DNA of 63,099 bases, taken from assembly GCA_017509985.1 (NCBI GenBank), contig JAFWOE010000004.1, positions 1 to 63,099 on the forward strand, in the 5' to 3' direction. Shown here one piece after another: positions 24,714 to 37,374 of this stretch (the first letter of the stretch is position 1; every line of letters starts with the position of its first letter). The stretch comes from Lachnospiraceae bacterium (GTDB lineage: Bacteria > Bacillota > Clostridia > Lachnospirales > Lachnospiraceae). Both the position numbers and the translations under genes were made by a program. A model generated the notes under the pieces. That model had not been told where the DNA came from. It did not search any database and saw only the letters and a list, made by a program, of their open reading frames with translations.

Positions 24714-25211
24714 TCAGCTTTCTCTGATCCGGCTTTCAATGCCCTCGTCCTTTTTCAGGACCTTTTCTGCATCAGCTTTCCTTTTTTCGGCCAGGCGCTT
24801 ATCCAGTTCTTCATCCGAAAGCGCCAGGATCTGTGCGGCTAAAAGCGCCGCATTGGCTCCTCCGTTGATCGCGACGGTAGCCACCGGAATGCCGGAGGGC
24901 ATCATAACGGTCGCCAGAAGGGCGTCCATTCCGTCCAGCACGGAAGATTTGCAGGGGATCCCGATGACCGGAAGCGTTGTCCAGGAAGCGACAACGCCGC
25001 CAAGATGGGCCGCCATCCCAGCTGCAGCGATCAGGACACCGAATCCGTTCTTTTTTGCATTCGCGGCAAACTCCTGAACGGCTTCCGGAGTCCGGTGTGC
25101 GGAATATACATGTACTTCATAGGGGATCTGCAGTTCATCGAGCATATCCGCCGTCTTTTTCAGGATCGGCAGATCGCTGTCGCTTCCCATGATGATTCCA
25201 ACTTTTTTCAT
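24714..25211 (-). CDS. purE: N5-carboxyaminoimidazole ribonucleotide mutase
   Basis: Converts N5-CAIR to CAIR. The 165 residues begin with the family's MGSDSDLPILK and carry YSAHRTPE, AGMAAHLGGV and GGANAA. The sequence resembles class I PurE, which normally works with PurK; purK is not in the window. It follows gyrA by 21 bases on the same strand, so the purine run may be read partly from the gyrase transcript. A 111-bp gap, with no riboswitch seen, separates it from the purF-like gene. Confidence 0.95.
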   Translation of the reverse strand: MKKVGIIMGSDSDLPILKKTADMLDELQIPYEVHVYSAHRTPEAVQEFAANAKKNGFGVLIAAAGMAAHLGGVVASWTTLPVIGIPCKSSVLDGMDALLATVMMPSGIPVATVAINGGANAALLAAQILALSDEELDKRLAEKRKADAEKVLKKDEGIESRIRES

Positions 25212-25232
25212 CTTTCGTCCCTCTTTGTTCTC

Positions 25233-27791
25233 TTATTCTTTCGTCTCTTCTTCCGGAACTGCCGCATCAGTCTCGCTTCCGGCTTCTTCCGGGAATTCAT
25301 CGGTTCCTTCAGAAATTTCATCCGTTTCTTCCGGGATCTCGCCTTCTTCCTCTTCCGAAACCCGTACCTTGGCCAGACCGGCAACGGTCACGCCTTCGTC
25401 CAGGTTCATGATCTTGACACCGGAAGCATTTCTTCCCTGGAGCGAGATGCTGTCGGCTGACATCCGGATAATGATGCCCGCAGTCGTTACCAGCATGACT
25501 TCCTGCCCGTCGTTCACAGCCTTGAAGGCTACCAGTTTTCCGGTCTTATCGTTCAGCTTGTAGCAGATCATTCCCTTGCCGCCGCGGTGATGCGGAGTGA
25601 AATCTGCGATCCGGGTCCGTTTGCCCTGTCCGCATTCGCTGACGAACAGGCCGTATTCTCCCTGCAGATCGACCTGCATGCCGATGACGCTGTCGCCCTC
25701 CCGCAGGGAAATGCCGCGCACGCCTGCAGAAACACGGCCCATGCTCCGGACGTCGTGTTCATTAAAGCGCATGCACTGTCCGTCCGAGGTTGCGATCAGG
25801 ATATCTCTTTCCCCGTCGGTCAGTTTTACTTCGATCAGTTCGTCGTCTTCACGCAGAACGATCGCCGCAATGCCGGATTTTCTCACGTTTGCGAAATCCA
25901 TCAGCTTCGTCTTCTTCACGGTTCCCTTTTTCGTCGCCATGAAGAGATATCTGCCTTCCTCAAATTCGGAAACAGGGATGATCGCGCTGATCTTTTCACC
26001 CGGCGCAAGCAGAAGCAGGTTGATGATCGCAGTTCCCCTGGAAGTTCTTCCGGCTTCGGGGATCTGATACGCCTTGGTCCGGTACATCCTTCCGGTGTTT
26101 GTGAAGAACAGGAGATAATCGTGCGTGTCCGTCATGAACAGATCTTCGATGTAATCGTCTTCGACGGTCTGCATTCCCTTGATGCCCCGGCCTCCGCGAT
26201 TCTGGCTGCGGAAGTTGTCGGGCGTCATGCGCTTGATATATCCCAGATTCGTCTTAACGATCACCACATTCTGGCGCGGGATCATGTCTTCGTCGGAGAT
26301 ATCTGAATCGTCAAAGCCGATCTTGGTGCGGCGGTCATCGCCGTACTTGTTTCCGATGGCTGTGATCTCTTCTTTGATCACGCCCAGAAGCAGCCTGCGG
26401 TCTCCGAGGATCGCCTTGTATTCCGCGATCTTGACCTGCAGCTCGTCAAACTCATTCTGAAGACGCTCCCGCTCCAGTCCGGTAAGGGCACGAAGCCTCA
26501 TATCCACGATCGCCTGCGCCTGCACCTCGGTGAAGCCGAACTCCCTGATCAGATTGTCCTTGGCTTCCTGCGTATTGGCTGATGCGCGGATCAGGGCGAT
26601 GATTTGGTCAATATAATCCAGTGCCTTTAAAAGGCCGGCCAGGATATGGGCTCGCTCCTCCGCCTTGTTAAGGTCGTAAGCGATCCTTCTTCTGACGACG
26701 TCTTCCTGATGCTCCAGATAATATTTCAGCATCTGAAGCAGGTTCAGCACTTTCGGCTGCTGATCTACCAGCGCCAGCATATTGACGCCGAAGGTATCCT
26801 GCAGCTGGGTGTGCTTATAAAGCTTATTGAGGATAACGTTCGCGTTTGCATCCCTTCGGATTTCAACACAGATCCGCAGGCCTTCCCGGTTGGAATGGTC
26901 CTGTATGGAAGTGATCCCGTCGATCTTTTTATCCTTGACAAGTTCGGCCATCTTTTCGATCAGCCGGGCTTTGTTGACAAGATAAGGGATCTCCGTGATG
27001 ATGATCTCGGATTTTCCGTTCGGAAGCGTCTCGATATTGCAGACCGAGCGCACTTTGATCTTGCCGTGGCCGGTTCGATACGCTTCCTCGATCCCTGCAG
27101 TACCCATAATGGTCGCGCCTGTCGGGAAATCCGGCCCTTTTACGATTTCCATTACATCTTCGATCGTGGTTTCTTTATCCTCGATCGAATCTTCGATGAT
27201 CTTTACGACTGCTGCTATAACTTCCTTTAAGTTGTGCGGCGGAATATTGGTCGCCATACCGACTGCGATACCGGTCGTCCCGTTGACAAGAAGATTGGGG
27301 ATCCGGGACGGAAGGACTGTCGGCTCCTTTTCCTCGTTGTCGAAGTTCGGGACAAAATCCACGGTATCCTTGCCGATATCCGCAAGCATCTCCATGGCGA
27401 TCTTTGAAAGTCTCGCCTCCGTGTATCGCATGGCTGCTGCGCCGTCACCGTCGACCGAGCCGAAGTTTCCGTGTCCGTCGACCAGCGGATATCGGGTGGA
27501 CCAGTCCTGCGCGAGGTTGACCAACGCTCCGTAGATGGAGCTGTCTCCGTGCGGATGATATTTACCCATGGTATCGCCGACGATACGCGCGCATTTTCTG
27601 TGCGGCTTATCCGGCCCGTTATTCAGTTCGATCATCGAATAGAGGATCCTTCGCTGTACGGGCTTTAAGCCGTCGCGTACGTCCGGCAGCGCCCTGGAAG
27701 CGATAACGCTCATGGCGTAATCGATATAGGAATCCTCCATTTTTTTCTTAAGATCGACTTCCTCGATCTGGTCAAAAATTCTGTCGTCCAT
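25233..27791 (-). CDS. gyrA: DNA gyrase subunit A
   Basis: The 852-residue breakage-reunion subunit of gyrase. The catalytic Tyr lies in [11 protein letters not shown] (about residue 122); the GyrA box reads QNRGGRG in the C-terminal wheel, which places it with gyrase rather than topoisomerase IV. The last 30 residues are highly acidic (EEEE/PEETDE), a common regulator of gyrase activity in some phyla. It follows gyrB by 16 bases. Confidence 0.98.
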   Translation of the reverse strand: MDDRIFDQIEEVDLKKKMEDSYIDYAMSVIASRALPDVRDGLKPVQRRILYSMIELNNGPDKPHRKCARIVGDTMGKYHPHGDSSIYGALVNLAQDWSTRYPLVDGHGNFGSVDGDGAAAMRYTEARLSKIAMEMLADIGKDTVDFVPNFDNEEKEPTVLPSRIPNLLVNGTTGIAVGMATNIPPHNLKEVIAAVVKIIEDSIEDKETTIEDVMEIVKGPDFPTGATIMGTAGIEEAYRTGHGKIKVRSVCNIETLPNGKSEIIITEIPYLVNKARLIEKMAELVKDKKIDGITSIQDHSNREGLRICVEIRRDANANVILNKLYKHTQLQDTFGVNMLALVDQQPKVLNLLQMLKYYLEHQEDVVRRRIAYDLNKAEERAHILAGLLKALDYIDQIIALIRASANTQEAKDNLIREFGFTEVQAQAIVDMRLRALTGLERERLQNEFDELQVKIAEYKAILGDRRLLLGVIKEEITAIGNKYGDDRRTKIGFDDSDISDEDMIPRQNVVIVKTNLGYIKRMTPDNFRSQNRGGRGIKGMQTVEDDYIEDLFMTDTHDYLLFFTNTGRMYRTKAYQIPEAGRTSRGTAIINLLLLAPGEKISAIIPVSEFEEGRYLFMATKKGTVKKTKLMDFANVRKSGIAAIVLREDDELIEVKLTDGERDILIATSDGQCMRFNEHDVRSMGRVSAGVRGISLREGDSVIGMQVDLQGEYGLFVSECGQGKRTRIADFTPHHRGGKGMICYKLNDKTGKLVAFKAVNDGQEVMLVTTAGIIIRMSADSISLQGRNASGVKIMNLDEGVTVAGLAKVRVSEEEEGEIPEETDEISEGTDEFPEEAGSETDAAVPEEETKE

Positions 27792-27807
27792 TTCGCACCT
27801 TTATATT

Positions 27808-30836
<3,029 letters not shown>

Positions 30837-30837
30837 T

Positions 30838-31044
30838 TTAAATGATCTTTACTTCTTCCCCGTTACAGGAGAAAACATCACCTCTGTACAGCTTTCTTCC
30901 CCGTCTTTCCTCTTTTTCCCCGTTCACCGAAACATTTCCGTTCAGAATTTCTTCCTTTGCCTCTGCCCCGCTCATCGAAAGCCCGGAAAGTTTCATCGCC
31001 TGGCCGAGTTTAATAAATTCATCTCTTATAGATATCTCTCTCAT
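30838..31044 (-). CDS. S4-domain RNA-binding protein (YaaA/RlbA type)
   Basis: A 68-residue S4-like domain: FIKLGQAMKLSGLSMSGAEA followed by NGNVSVNGEKEERRGRKLYRGD, the alpha-L RNA-binding fold. Found between dnaN and recF in most Firmicutes; linked to ribosome assembly in Bacillus. The start has GAGAGAGATA upstream, a modest ribosome site. Gap to recF one base. Confidence 0.92.
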   Translation of the reverse strand: MREISIRDEFIKLGQAMKLSGLSMSGAEAKEEILNGNVSVNGEKEERRGRKLYRGDVFSCNGEEVKII

Positions 31045-31097
31045 TATTATAAAACCAATATTATGTAAACTGTTTTTCTGTCTTGAAATCTTTATGC

Positions 31098-32198
31098 TTA
31101 AGAAATATTGACAGGAAGTATCAGATAAAGATAGGTTTCCTCATCGTTCTTGATAAAACAGGGCGCTTTCTGGTTGATAAAGAAAAGTGTAATGTTTTCA
31201 TCATCAATGACGCGTACCGCATCCATCAGGAACTTCGGATTGAATCCGATTCTTATATCATTCCCGCTTTTTTCCGCCGGAAGATCTTCCATCATCGCTC
31301 CCATATTGGTCGTGATCCGGATATTCATGTTGTTGTCCGTGATATCCAGGATGATCGGTCGGTTATCTCCGTCTTTAATCAGAAGATCCGCCCTTTCAAG
31401 ACACCCGTAAAAACTCTTTTTATTTACGGTAAGTTTTGTACTGGTATCTCCGTTGAGCATATTGTCAACATGGAAATACTCTCCTTCGATCAGTCTGGAA
31501 TAAACGCTTGTACGGTCAAATTCAAACAGAATATGGTTTTCTGAAAAATAAACGCTGACAGGATCATCGATATTATCGGAAAGGATTTTGGAGATCTCAT
31601 TCAGCGTCTTTCCGGGAACGATCTCTTTTCTTCCGTTATAGGAACCGTTTAACGGCAGTTTTCTTATTGCGATCCGGTGCCCGTCCAGGGAAATCATCCG
31701 TAAAGCATTATTTTTTAATTCAAACAGTTCTCCGGTCATGAGCTTGTTGTTCTCGTTCATGTCCAGGGAAAAGATGGTCTGCCTGATCATTTCCTTTAAA
31801 GTAAACTGAGAAAGGCTGACGGATTCTTCGGTTTCGATCGCAGGAACCGGAGGGAAGGATGAGGCATCCTGTCCCGGAATATTGAAAAGGGAGTTTTCGC
31901 ATGAGATCGTCGCGTTTAAGTTTTCATCCGTCTCGATAATAATGTCTCCGTCCGGAAGTCTTCTTGTAATTTCGGAAAAAATCCTGGAATCCAGTGCAAT
32001 GCTTCCCGGAACAACAATATCTCCTTCTACCTCTGTAACGATCGCCAGCTCCATATCATTGGCGAAAAGTTTGATCGTTCCTTCTGTCGCGTCAATAAGA
32101 ATGCATCGTAAGATCGGAAGTGTCGTTTTTGAAGAAACAGCTTTTAATACATAATTGATCCCTTTGGAAAGATCGTTTTTGCTGAATATCAGTTTCAT
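31098..32198 (-). CDS. dnaN: DNA polymerase III sliding clamp
   Basis: The 366-residue beta clamp, with three repeats of the clamp fold, starting MKLIFSKNDLSKGI and ending in the conserved LPVN-type tail (YLYLILPVNIS). A TTATGTAAAC word lies in the 53-bp gap to the S4 gene. A 274-bp gap with DnaA-like sites separates it from dnaA, so it may be controlled by DnaA. Confidence 0.97.
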   Translation of the reverse strand: MKLIFSKNDLSKGINYVLKAVSSKTTLPILRCILIDATEGTIKLFANDMELAIVTEVEGDIVVPGSIALDSRIFSEITRRLPDGDIIIETDENLNATISCENSLFNIPGQDASSFPPVPAIETEESVSLSQFTLKEMIRQTIFSLDMNENNKLMTGELFELKNNALRMISLDGHRIAIRKLPLNGSYNGRKEIVPGKTLNEISKILSDNIDDPVSVYFSENHILFEFDRTSVYSRLIEGEYFHVDNMLNGDTSTKLTVNKKSFYGCLERADLLIKDGDNRPIILDITDNNMNIRITTNMGAMMEDLPAEKSGNDIRIGFNPKFLMDAVRVIDDENITLFFINQKAPCFIKNDEETYLYLILPVNIS

Positions 32199-32472
32199 AA
32201 ATAATTCCTTTCTTAAAACAAACAGATGAACTGTGCTTCTGCTTATATATATAACAACAACTCTTCTTAATCATCTTAAGGGATGAGGAAATGTTGAAAA
32301 CATCGAAGAATCCCTTTTTTATGCTTGATCCTGATTGAAAACAATAAGGAAAAGCTTGTGGAAAACGTGCTGATTCATTGTGTAAACTGATGAAAAAGCT
32401 GCAAAAACAGACGGTATTTCAGTTTTCAACAATAGTTCCACACATTTTCCTCGTGGATAATGTGGAAAAAGC
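32199..32472. promoter_or_regulatory. dnaA-dnaN spacer with DnaA-box-like sites
   Basis: Contains TGTGGAAAA at 32357-32365 and 32461-32469 and CGTGGATAA at 32452-32460, each one mismatch from the DnaA box TGTGGATAA. TTGTGTAAAC lies near 32379. A short hairpin-like ATCATCTTAAGGGATGA occurs near 32269. It is likely to hold the dnaN promoter and a second cluster of DnaA sites, giving the bipartite origin layout known from Bacillus. No gene is seen. Confidence 0.55.
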
Positions 32473-33804
32473 TCATCCTCCGATATGGGCCTTTAAAGAG
32501 TCCACGGTTTCCCTGAAATCCGGGTTTTCCCGGAGCATTTCCTCTATTGTTTCGATCCCGTAAGAGATCGTTGTATGATGCTTTCCTCCCATGATCGACC
32601 CGATTCCCTGAAGGGTCGAGCTGGTCAGTTCGCGGATCAGATACATACAGACCTGTCTGGGAAGGACGATTTTTCCGCTGCGCTTTTCCCCGACGATGTC
32701 TTCCACGGAAATATGATAGTGGTCCGCAACGTAGCTGATGATGTATTCCGGCGTGATTTCTTTTTTATCGCGGGATGTTATGATATCGAAAAGAGCCCTC
32801 TTCGCAAGATCCAGTGTCGGTTCGCTTTTTTCTATATGGGAAAGAGCAATGACCTTGTTTAAGGATCCTTCCAGTTCGCGGATATTGGAGCGTACGTTTT
32901 CGGCAATGTATTCGATCACGTCGCTGCTGACGTAATACCCCTCCATTTCCATTTTCTTTCGGAGGATCGCCATGCGGGTCTCGTAATCCGGACTCTGGAT
33001 ATCCGCCATCAGTCCCCATTCAAAACGGGATCGGATCCTTTCTTCCAGGATGTCCATGTCTTTGGGAGGACGGTCGGAAGAAAGAATGATCTGTTTACGG
33101 GCAGAGTGAAGCGAGTTGAACGTATGGAAGAATTCTTCCTGAGTGGATTCCTTTCCGATGATGAACTGAATATCGTCGATCAGAAGAACGTCGATATTTC
33201 TGTATTTTTCCCTGAACCGGGTCAGCGCGGTATTGGAACCGTTTCGGATGGCTTCGATAACCTGGTTTGTAAATTCTTCGCTGGTGACGTAAAGGATCTT
33301 CAGCTCCGGCCTCTTTTCATTAATGAAATGAGCGATCGAATGCATCAGATGGGTCTTTCCGAGACCGACGCCTCCGTAAAGAAACAGGGGATTGTAAAGC
33401 TCTCCCGGAGATTCTGCTACTGCAAGGGAAGCAGCATGTGCAAACTCGTTGTTTTTTCCGACGACGAAAGTATTGAAAGTATATTTCGGGTTCAGGCCGG
33501 AAAGGGTTGTTTTTTCTATATAGGACGGGTCTTCTTCTTCCTTTGAAATATTTTCTGCACCGACAAAGTCGATATCCACGTCGAAGCCGGTGATCTCACT
33601 GATCGCAACCTTTAAAGGAAGAGAATACTTTCTTTTTACATAGTCCAGGAAGTCTTCGGAAGGTACAAGAACGGATACGGTGGAGTTATCAATACTGTAG
33701 ACGGTAAGGGGTTTGAGCCAGGTCTTGAAAGATACTTCCCCGAGTTCATGTTCTACCCGTACATGGTCCAGGATCTCAGACCATTTTTCTTTGATGATTT
33801 CCAT
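32473..33804 (-). CDS. dnaA: Chromosomal replication initiator DnaA
   Basis: The 443-residue origin-binding AAA+ protein. Domain I begins WSEILDHVRVEHELGEVSFKTWL; domain III has Walker A GGVGLGKTHLMH and Walker B LLIDDIQFI; domain IV contains IVLPRQVCMYLIRELT and the signature GGKHHTTISYG. The last differs from the common GGRDHTTV, so box preference may be slightly shifted. Its promoter (33910-33938) faces it from the origin side, flanked by DnaA boxes, which fits autoregulation. Confidence 0.98.
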   Translation of the reverse strand: MEIIKEKWSEILDHVRVEHELGEVSFKTWLKPLTVYSIDNSTVSVLVPSEDFLDYVKRKYSLPLKVAISEITGFDVDIDFVGAENISKEEEDPSYIEKTTLSGLNPKYTFNTFVVGKNNEFAHAASLAVAESPGELYNPLFLYGGVGLGKTHLMHSIAHFINEKRPELKILYVTSEEFTNQVIEAIRNGSNTALTRFREKYRNIDVLLIDDIQFIIGKESTQEEFFHTFNSLHSARKQIILSSDRPPKDMDILEERIRSRFEWGLMADIQSPDYETRMAILRKKMEMEGYYVSSDVIEYIAENVRSNIRELEGSLNKVIALSHIEKSEPTLDLAKRALFDIITSRDKKEITPEYIISYVADHYHISVEDIVGEKRSGKIVLPRQVCMYLIRELTSSTLQGIGSIMGGKHHTTISYGIETIEEMLRENPDFRETVDSLKAHIGG

Positions 33805-33909
33805 AATAACCTCGGAAAAAATTGAAAAATAAACTGAAAAAAATACTCAGACCAGACCAAATTCGAAGCTTTTGGAAGGAACAAAGATCTGCCCTGAATT
33901 TCTGTCTTA

Positions 33910-33938
33910 ATTATACTCTAAAAGCCTCTTATTATCAA
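33910..33938 (-). promoter_or_regulatory. dnaA promoter
   Basis: On the minus strand TTGATA, 17 bases and TATAAT form a near-consensus housekeeping promoter, with the transcript starting about 100 bases before the dnaA ATG. A DnaA-box-like TGTGGAAAA (33945-33953) lies directly upstream. Confidence 0.8.
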
Positions 33939-33940
33939 TG

Positions 33941-34149
33941 AAAATGTGGAAAACTCAACGCTTTTGTTGATGTTTTCCACATTATTTTAACCATTATGAA
34001 CCAAATGTGGAAAAAGTGTATAAAGTGGATAACTCAAAAACCGGATTATTTTGATTTTTTTAATATAATTAAGTAGAAAAAAATTTGTAAAACCATATCT
34101 TGTGGTCTACATAACAGTTATCCACAAGTTTTCCACATTTTGTGGATAA
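33941..34149. other. Chromosomal replication origin (oriC)
   Basis: Two perfect DnaA boxes, TTATCCACA at 34118-34126 and TGTGGATAA at 34141-34149, lie with variants at 33945-33953, 33973-33981, 34006-34014, 34015-34023, 34024-34032 and 34129-34137. Between the two clusters is a strongly AT-rich stretch (about 34041-34093) suited to unwinding. Position between dnaA and rpmH, with genes pointing away on both sides, is the standard firmicute origin. Boxes were found by eye; a systematic count may add more. Confidence 0.9.
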
Positions 34150-34208
34150 AGGTTACGTAAACCGGGACAAGAAAGGCCGGTAAGCAGTGAAATAAAGGGA
34201 AATAATGC

Positions 34209-34237
34209 TTGACGGAAGGTATGCCTGTGAATATAAT
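34209..34237 (+). promoter_or_regulatory. rpmH operon promoter
   Basis: TTGACG, a 17-base spacer and TATAAT match the housekeeping consensus almost exactly. It leads into rpmH, rnpA, yidD and yidC and diverges from the dnaA promoter across oriC. Confidence 0.85.
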
Positions 34238-34301
34238 AAAACAGGTTTTTTCTTCACATAGGATCATTATGAAGAAAAATAAGAAGGAGGTGACAGGCAT
34301 T

Positions 34302-34436
34302 ATGAAAATGACTTTTCAGCCCAAGAAAAAATCCAGGGCAAAAGTTCATGGATTCCGTGCAAGAATGAGTACAAAAGGCGGACGCAAAGTTCTTGCAGCA
34401 AGAAGACTTAAGGGAAGAAAAACTTTATCAGCTTAA
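34302..34436 (+). CDS. rpmH: 50S ribosomal protein L34
   Basis: The 44-residue large-subunit protein, beginning [20 protein letters not shown], the universal bL34 pattern, ending in GRKTLSA. The ATG at 34302 follows AAGGAGGTGACAGG. Longer open frame upstream is spurious. It is a standard neighbour of oriC. Confidence 0.98.
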   Translation: MKMTFQPKKKSRAKVHGFRARMSTKGGRKVLAARRLKGRKTLSA

Positions 34437-34491
34437 GATTTAACGATAGTAAGACCGCAAACATGTGGTCTTTTCGTTACATAAGAGGAAA

Positions 34492-34836
34492 ATGAGATAT
34501 TCCGTCAGCCTGAGAAAAAACGAAGAGTTCAAGGACGTTTATAAGACCGGCACTTATGCCGCGGAAAAAGAACTGATCCTGCATGTGAAGAAAAATGAAC
34601 TCGGGATCAACAGACTTGGAATATCCGTATCCAAAAAGGTCGGGAACAGTGTTGTAAGACACCGTATACGCCGGCTTGTAAAAGAAGCCTACCGGATAAA
34701 TGAAGAAAAGTTCGGGTGCGGCTACGACTTAGTCTTTTCTGCCCGGAAAGATACAAAGGACTGCACTTACCTTATGATCGAAAGTGTGATCTTCCGGCTC
34801 ATGAAAAGGACAGGAGTATTAAGTAAAACAGTATGA
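34492..34836 (+). CDS. rnpA: Ribonuclease P protein component
   Basis: The basic protein subunit of RNase P, about 114 residues, with the family core [28 protein letters not shown]. Start at 34492 is chosen for the usual length and MRYSVSLRK start; an upstream ATG (34465) lies in a hairpin (AGACC/GGTCT, 34451-34470). GAGG just upstream is the ribosome site, with a short spacing. Its stop overlaps yidD. Confidence 0.96.
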   Translation: MRYSVSLRKNEEFKDVYKTGTYAAEKELILHVKKNELGINRLGISVSKKVGNSVVRHRIRRLVKEAYRINEEKFGCGYDLVFSARKDTKDCTYLMIESVIFRLMKRTGVLSKTV

Positions 34837-35045
34837 AGTATTTACTTATAAAAATAATCAGATTTTACCAAAAGTATTTATCGCCGCTGAAACAGTCGCG
34901 CTGTCCTTTCATTCCGACTTGTTCAGAATATGGCATCGAGGCCATAGAAAAATACGGCGCCCTGAAAGGGGGATTACTGGCAGGCTGGAGAATATTGAGA
35001 TGTAACCCGTTCCATCATGCGGGCGGTTACGACCCAGTGCCGTAA
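34833..35045 (+). CDS. yidD: Membrane protein insertion efficiency factor YidD
   Basis: A 70-residue protein with the family motif [24 protein letters not shown] and a tail [15 protein letters not shown]. It helps insert inner-membrane proteins beside YidC. It overlaps rnpA by four bases (ATGA). Confidence 0.95.
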   Translation: MKYLLIKIIRFYQKYLSPLKQSRCPFIPTCSEYGIEAIEKYGALKGGLLAGWRILRCNPFHHAGGYDPVP

Positions 35046-35070
35046 TTATAAAAACACGGAGGATAGTTAA

Positions 35071-36384
35071 GTGTTGATTTTATTAAGCAAAGTAACGACA
35101 CCGGTCATAAGCTGGATCTCTCAGCTTCTTGGCTGGCTGATGAACGGAATATATATCCTGCTGAATAATCTCGGTACGGAAAGAATCGGATATTCCATCA
35201 TCGTTTATACACTGATCGTGTATATGATCATGCTTCCGATCCAGATAAGGACTCAGAAGCAATCCAAAATGCAGGCGTACATGCAGCCTGAAATATCCAA
35301 GATCCAGATGAAGTACAGAGGACGCAGAGATCAGGAATCCATGACACGGATGAATGATGAGATGCAGACAGTCTATGCGAAGTACGGATTTTCTCCCTAC
35401 GGAACCTGTCTTCCGCTGGCATTCCAGATGATCCTTCTGATCGGCGTATATCAGGTCATCTACCATATTCCCGGATATATCGCCCGTATCGGAAACCTGT
35501 TTTCCCCTCTTGCGGAAAAGATCATGGCCCTTCCCGGCGGCGCCGAAGCCATGCAGACTTTTATTTCGGACAATAAGATCCGTGTAGCAATCAGAGAAAC
35601 GATCACACAGACGAATGTAATCGATGCCCTTTATCTTCTGAAGCCGTCGCAGTGGGCAGCTCTTCCGCAGGTAAGTGCTTTTTCATCCCTGTCCGGAGAG
35701 ATCTCCCAGCTTAGTGACAGGGTCAAAGACGTAAATTATTTTATGGGAATGAATATCTCCATGTCGCCATGGGATATTATTAAGGATTCCTTCAGTTCCC
35801 ATGCCTGGGGCTTCCTTCTGATCGGTATCGCGATTCCGGTCGTTGCCTGGCTCACCCAGTGGATCGGCATCAAGCTTCAGCCCCAGCAGCCTTCAAACAA
35901 CGCACAGGACCAGATGGCGAATACCATGAGAAGCATGAACCTGATCATGCCGATCTTCTCCGCATTCATCTGCGCTACGCTTTCTCTCGGTGTTGCGATC
36001 TACTGGATCGTCGGTGCGGTATTCCGGGCAATACAGATGATCATCATCAACCGGAGCATGATGAAAGTCGACATGGAAGAGATGATCAAAAAGAACCTGG
36101 AAAAGGCAGCGAAAAAGAAAAAGAAAAAACCGAACGCCGTGAACCAGAAAGAAGCGGTCGAGCAGTCCCGTGTCAGCCAGCAGGCTTATACCAACAGCAA
36201 AAAGATCCGGAACTACAACAACAGCGCTTCCGCAAAGAAAAGCACTAAAAAAGGCGAAACCGGAAATGAAATCTGGAATTATCAGAGTGACGATCCCAAC
36301 AGCATGTTCTCCAAGGCGAACATGGTAAGCAAGTACAACAATACCCATGGGAATACGTCCGGTAAGAAAAGAAAAGGGAAGTAA
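35071..36384 (+). CDS. yidC: Membrane protein insertase YidC/Oxa1
   Basis: A 437-residue insertase of the Gram-positive type. Hydrophobic segments are near residues 15-35, 45-60, 115-135, 250-275 and 300-335. The conserved arginine of the groove lies in the first core helix (PIQIRTQKQSKMQ). The C-terminal 100 residues are a basic tail (AAKKKKKKPNAVNQ), used to contact ribosomes. Start is GTG at 35071 after ACGGAGGATAG; TTG at 35074 is an alternative. Confidence 0.95.
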   Translation: MLILLSKVTTPVISWISQLLGWLMNGIYILLNNLGTERIGYSIIVYTLIVYMIMLPIQIRTQKQSKMQAYMQPEISKIQMKYRGRRDQESMTRMNDEMQTVYAKYGFSPYGTCLPLAFQMILLIGVYQVIYHIPGYIARIGNLFSPLAEKIMALPGGAEAMQTFISDNKIRVAIRETITQTNVIDALYLLKPSQWAALPQVSAFSSLSGEISQLSDRVKDVNYFMGMNISMSPWDIIKDSFSSHAWGFLLIGIAIPVVAWLTQWIGIKLQPQQPSNNAQDQMANTMRSMNLIMPIFSAFICATLSLGVAIYWIVGAVFRAIQMIIINRSMMKVDMEEMIKKNLEKAAKKKKKKPNAVNQKEAVEQSRVSQQAYTNSKKIRNYNNSASAKKSTKKGETGNEIWNYQSDDPNSMFSKANMVSKYNNTHGNTSGKKRKGK

Positions 36385-36395
36385 AGAGGTCAGAA

Positions 36396-37292
36396 ATGGT
36401 TGAATATATTGAAGTTTCAGCAAAAACAGTCAATGAGGCCATAACAAAAGCCTGCATCGATCTGGGGCTGACAAGCGAAGAAATCGACTATCAGGTCATC
36501 AGCGAAGGCAACTCCGGCTTTTTAGGTTTCGGCATTAAGCCGGCACAGATCCGGGTCTGCAGGAAAGCGGATCTTGAGGCAGAAGCCAGAGCGATCCGGG
36601 AAGCGGAAGAGGCGGAAGCACGCAGGGCAGCAAAGGAAGCGGAAAAAGCCGCGCGCGCCGAAAAAGAAAAAGAAAGAAAAGAAGCAAACCGGGAAAAGAA
36701 AAACATCGATAAGAAAAGAAACGAGAAAAAGAAAAACAACAGCAATCAGCCGAAAGAAGAAGTAAAACCGGCTCCGCAGCCGGCAAAGAAGGAAAGAGTC
36801 GTTCCTCAGAAAACCGACGAAGAGATCGAACAGATGAAAGCGGCGGCGGAAACCTTCCTTCAGGGCATCTTCAAATCCATGGATATTCATACGGACATCG
36901 TGATGAATTATGACAAGGAAGAAGGCTGTCTCAATGTTGAATTCACCGGCGACGATATGGGCGTCCTGATCGGAAAAAGAGGACAGACCCTGGATTCCCT
37001 TCAGTACCTCACCAGCCTTGTTATCAACAAGGACAATAAGGACGAATATGTCCGCGTGAAGCTGGATACAGAGGATTACAGAAGAAGACGCAAGGAAACT
37101 CTTGAGAATCTTGCCAAGAACATTGCCGGAAAGGTCAAGAGAACGAACAAGACTGTCGTACTTGAGCCGATGAACCCTTATGAAAGAAGGATCATCCACT
37201 CCGCGCTTCAGCAGAATAAGAACGTGGAAACGTTCAGCGAAGGCAATGAGCCTTACAGACATGTTGTTGTCAAACCGGTAAGAAACCGCTGA
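36396..37292 (+). CDS. jag: RNA-binding protein Jag (KhpB)
   Basis: A 298-residue protein: Jag_N domain (residues 1-55, IEVSAKTVNEAITKAC), a long Glu/Lys-rich linker (60-145), then KH (GVLIGKRGQTLDSLQYL) and R3H (NPYERRIIHSALQ). It pairs with KhpA to control translation and cell-wall synthesis. It follows yidC by 11 bases in a conserved block. The charged linker is longer than in Bacillus. Confidence 0.95.
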   Translation: MVEYIEVSAKTVNEAITKACIDLGLTSEEIDYQVISEGNSGFLGFGIKPAQIRVCRKADLEAEARAIREAEEAEARRAAKEAEKAARAEKEKERKEANREKKNIDKKRNEKKKNNSNQPKEEVKPAPQPAKKERVVPQKTDEEIEQMKAAAETFLQGIFKSMDIHTDIVMNYDKEEGCLNVEFTGDDMGVLIGKRGQTLDSLQYLTSLVINKDNKDEYVRVKLDTEDYRRRRKETLENLAKNIAGKVKRTNKTVVLEPMNPYERRIIHSALQQNKNVETFSEGNEPYRHVVVKPVRNR

Positions 37293-37374
37293 TATTCTCT
37301 TTGGGAGAATACGTCAGCGCATGAGATAAGGATGACCTTTTCGGGTCGTCCTTATCAAGTATTAAGAGAAAAAT
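37293..37374 (+). other. Spacer with two hairpins between jag and mnmE
   Basis: TATTCTC/GAGAATA (37293-37311) and a larger stem GATAAGGATGACC...GTCGTCCTTATC (37325-37357) fall in the 82-bp gap. Neither has a T-run, so they look like RNA processing or pause sites rather than intrinsic terminators. Confidence 0.4.
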
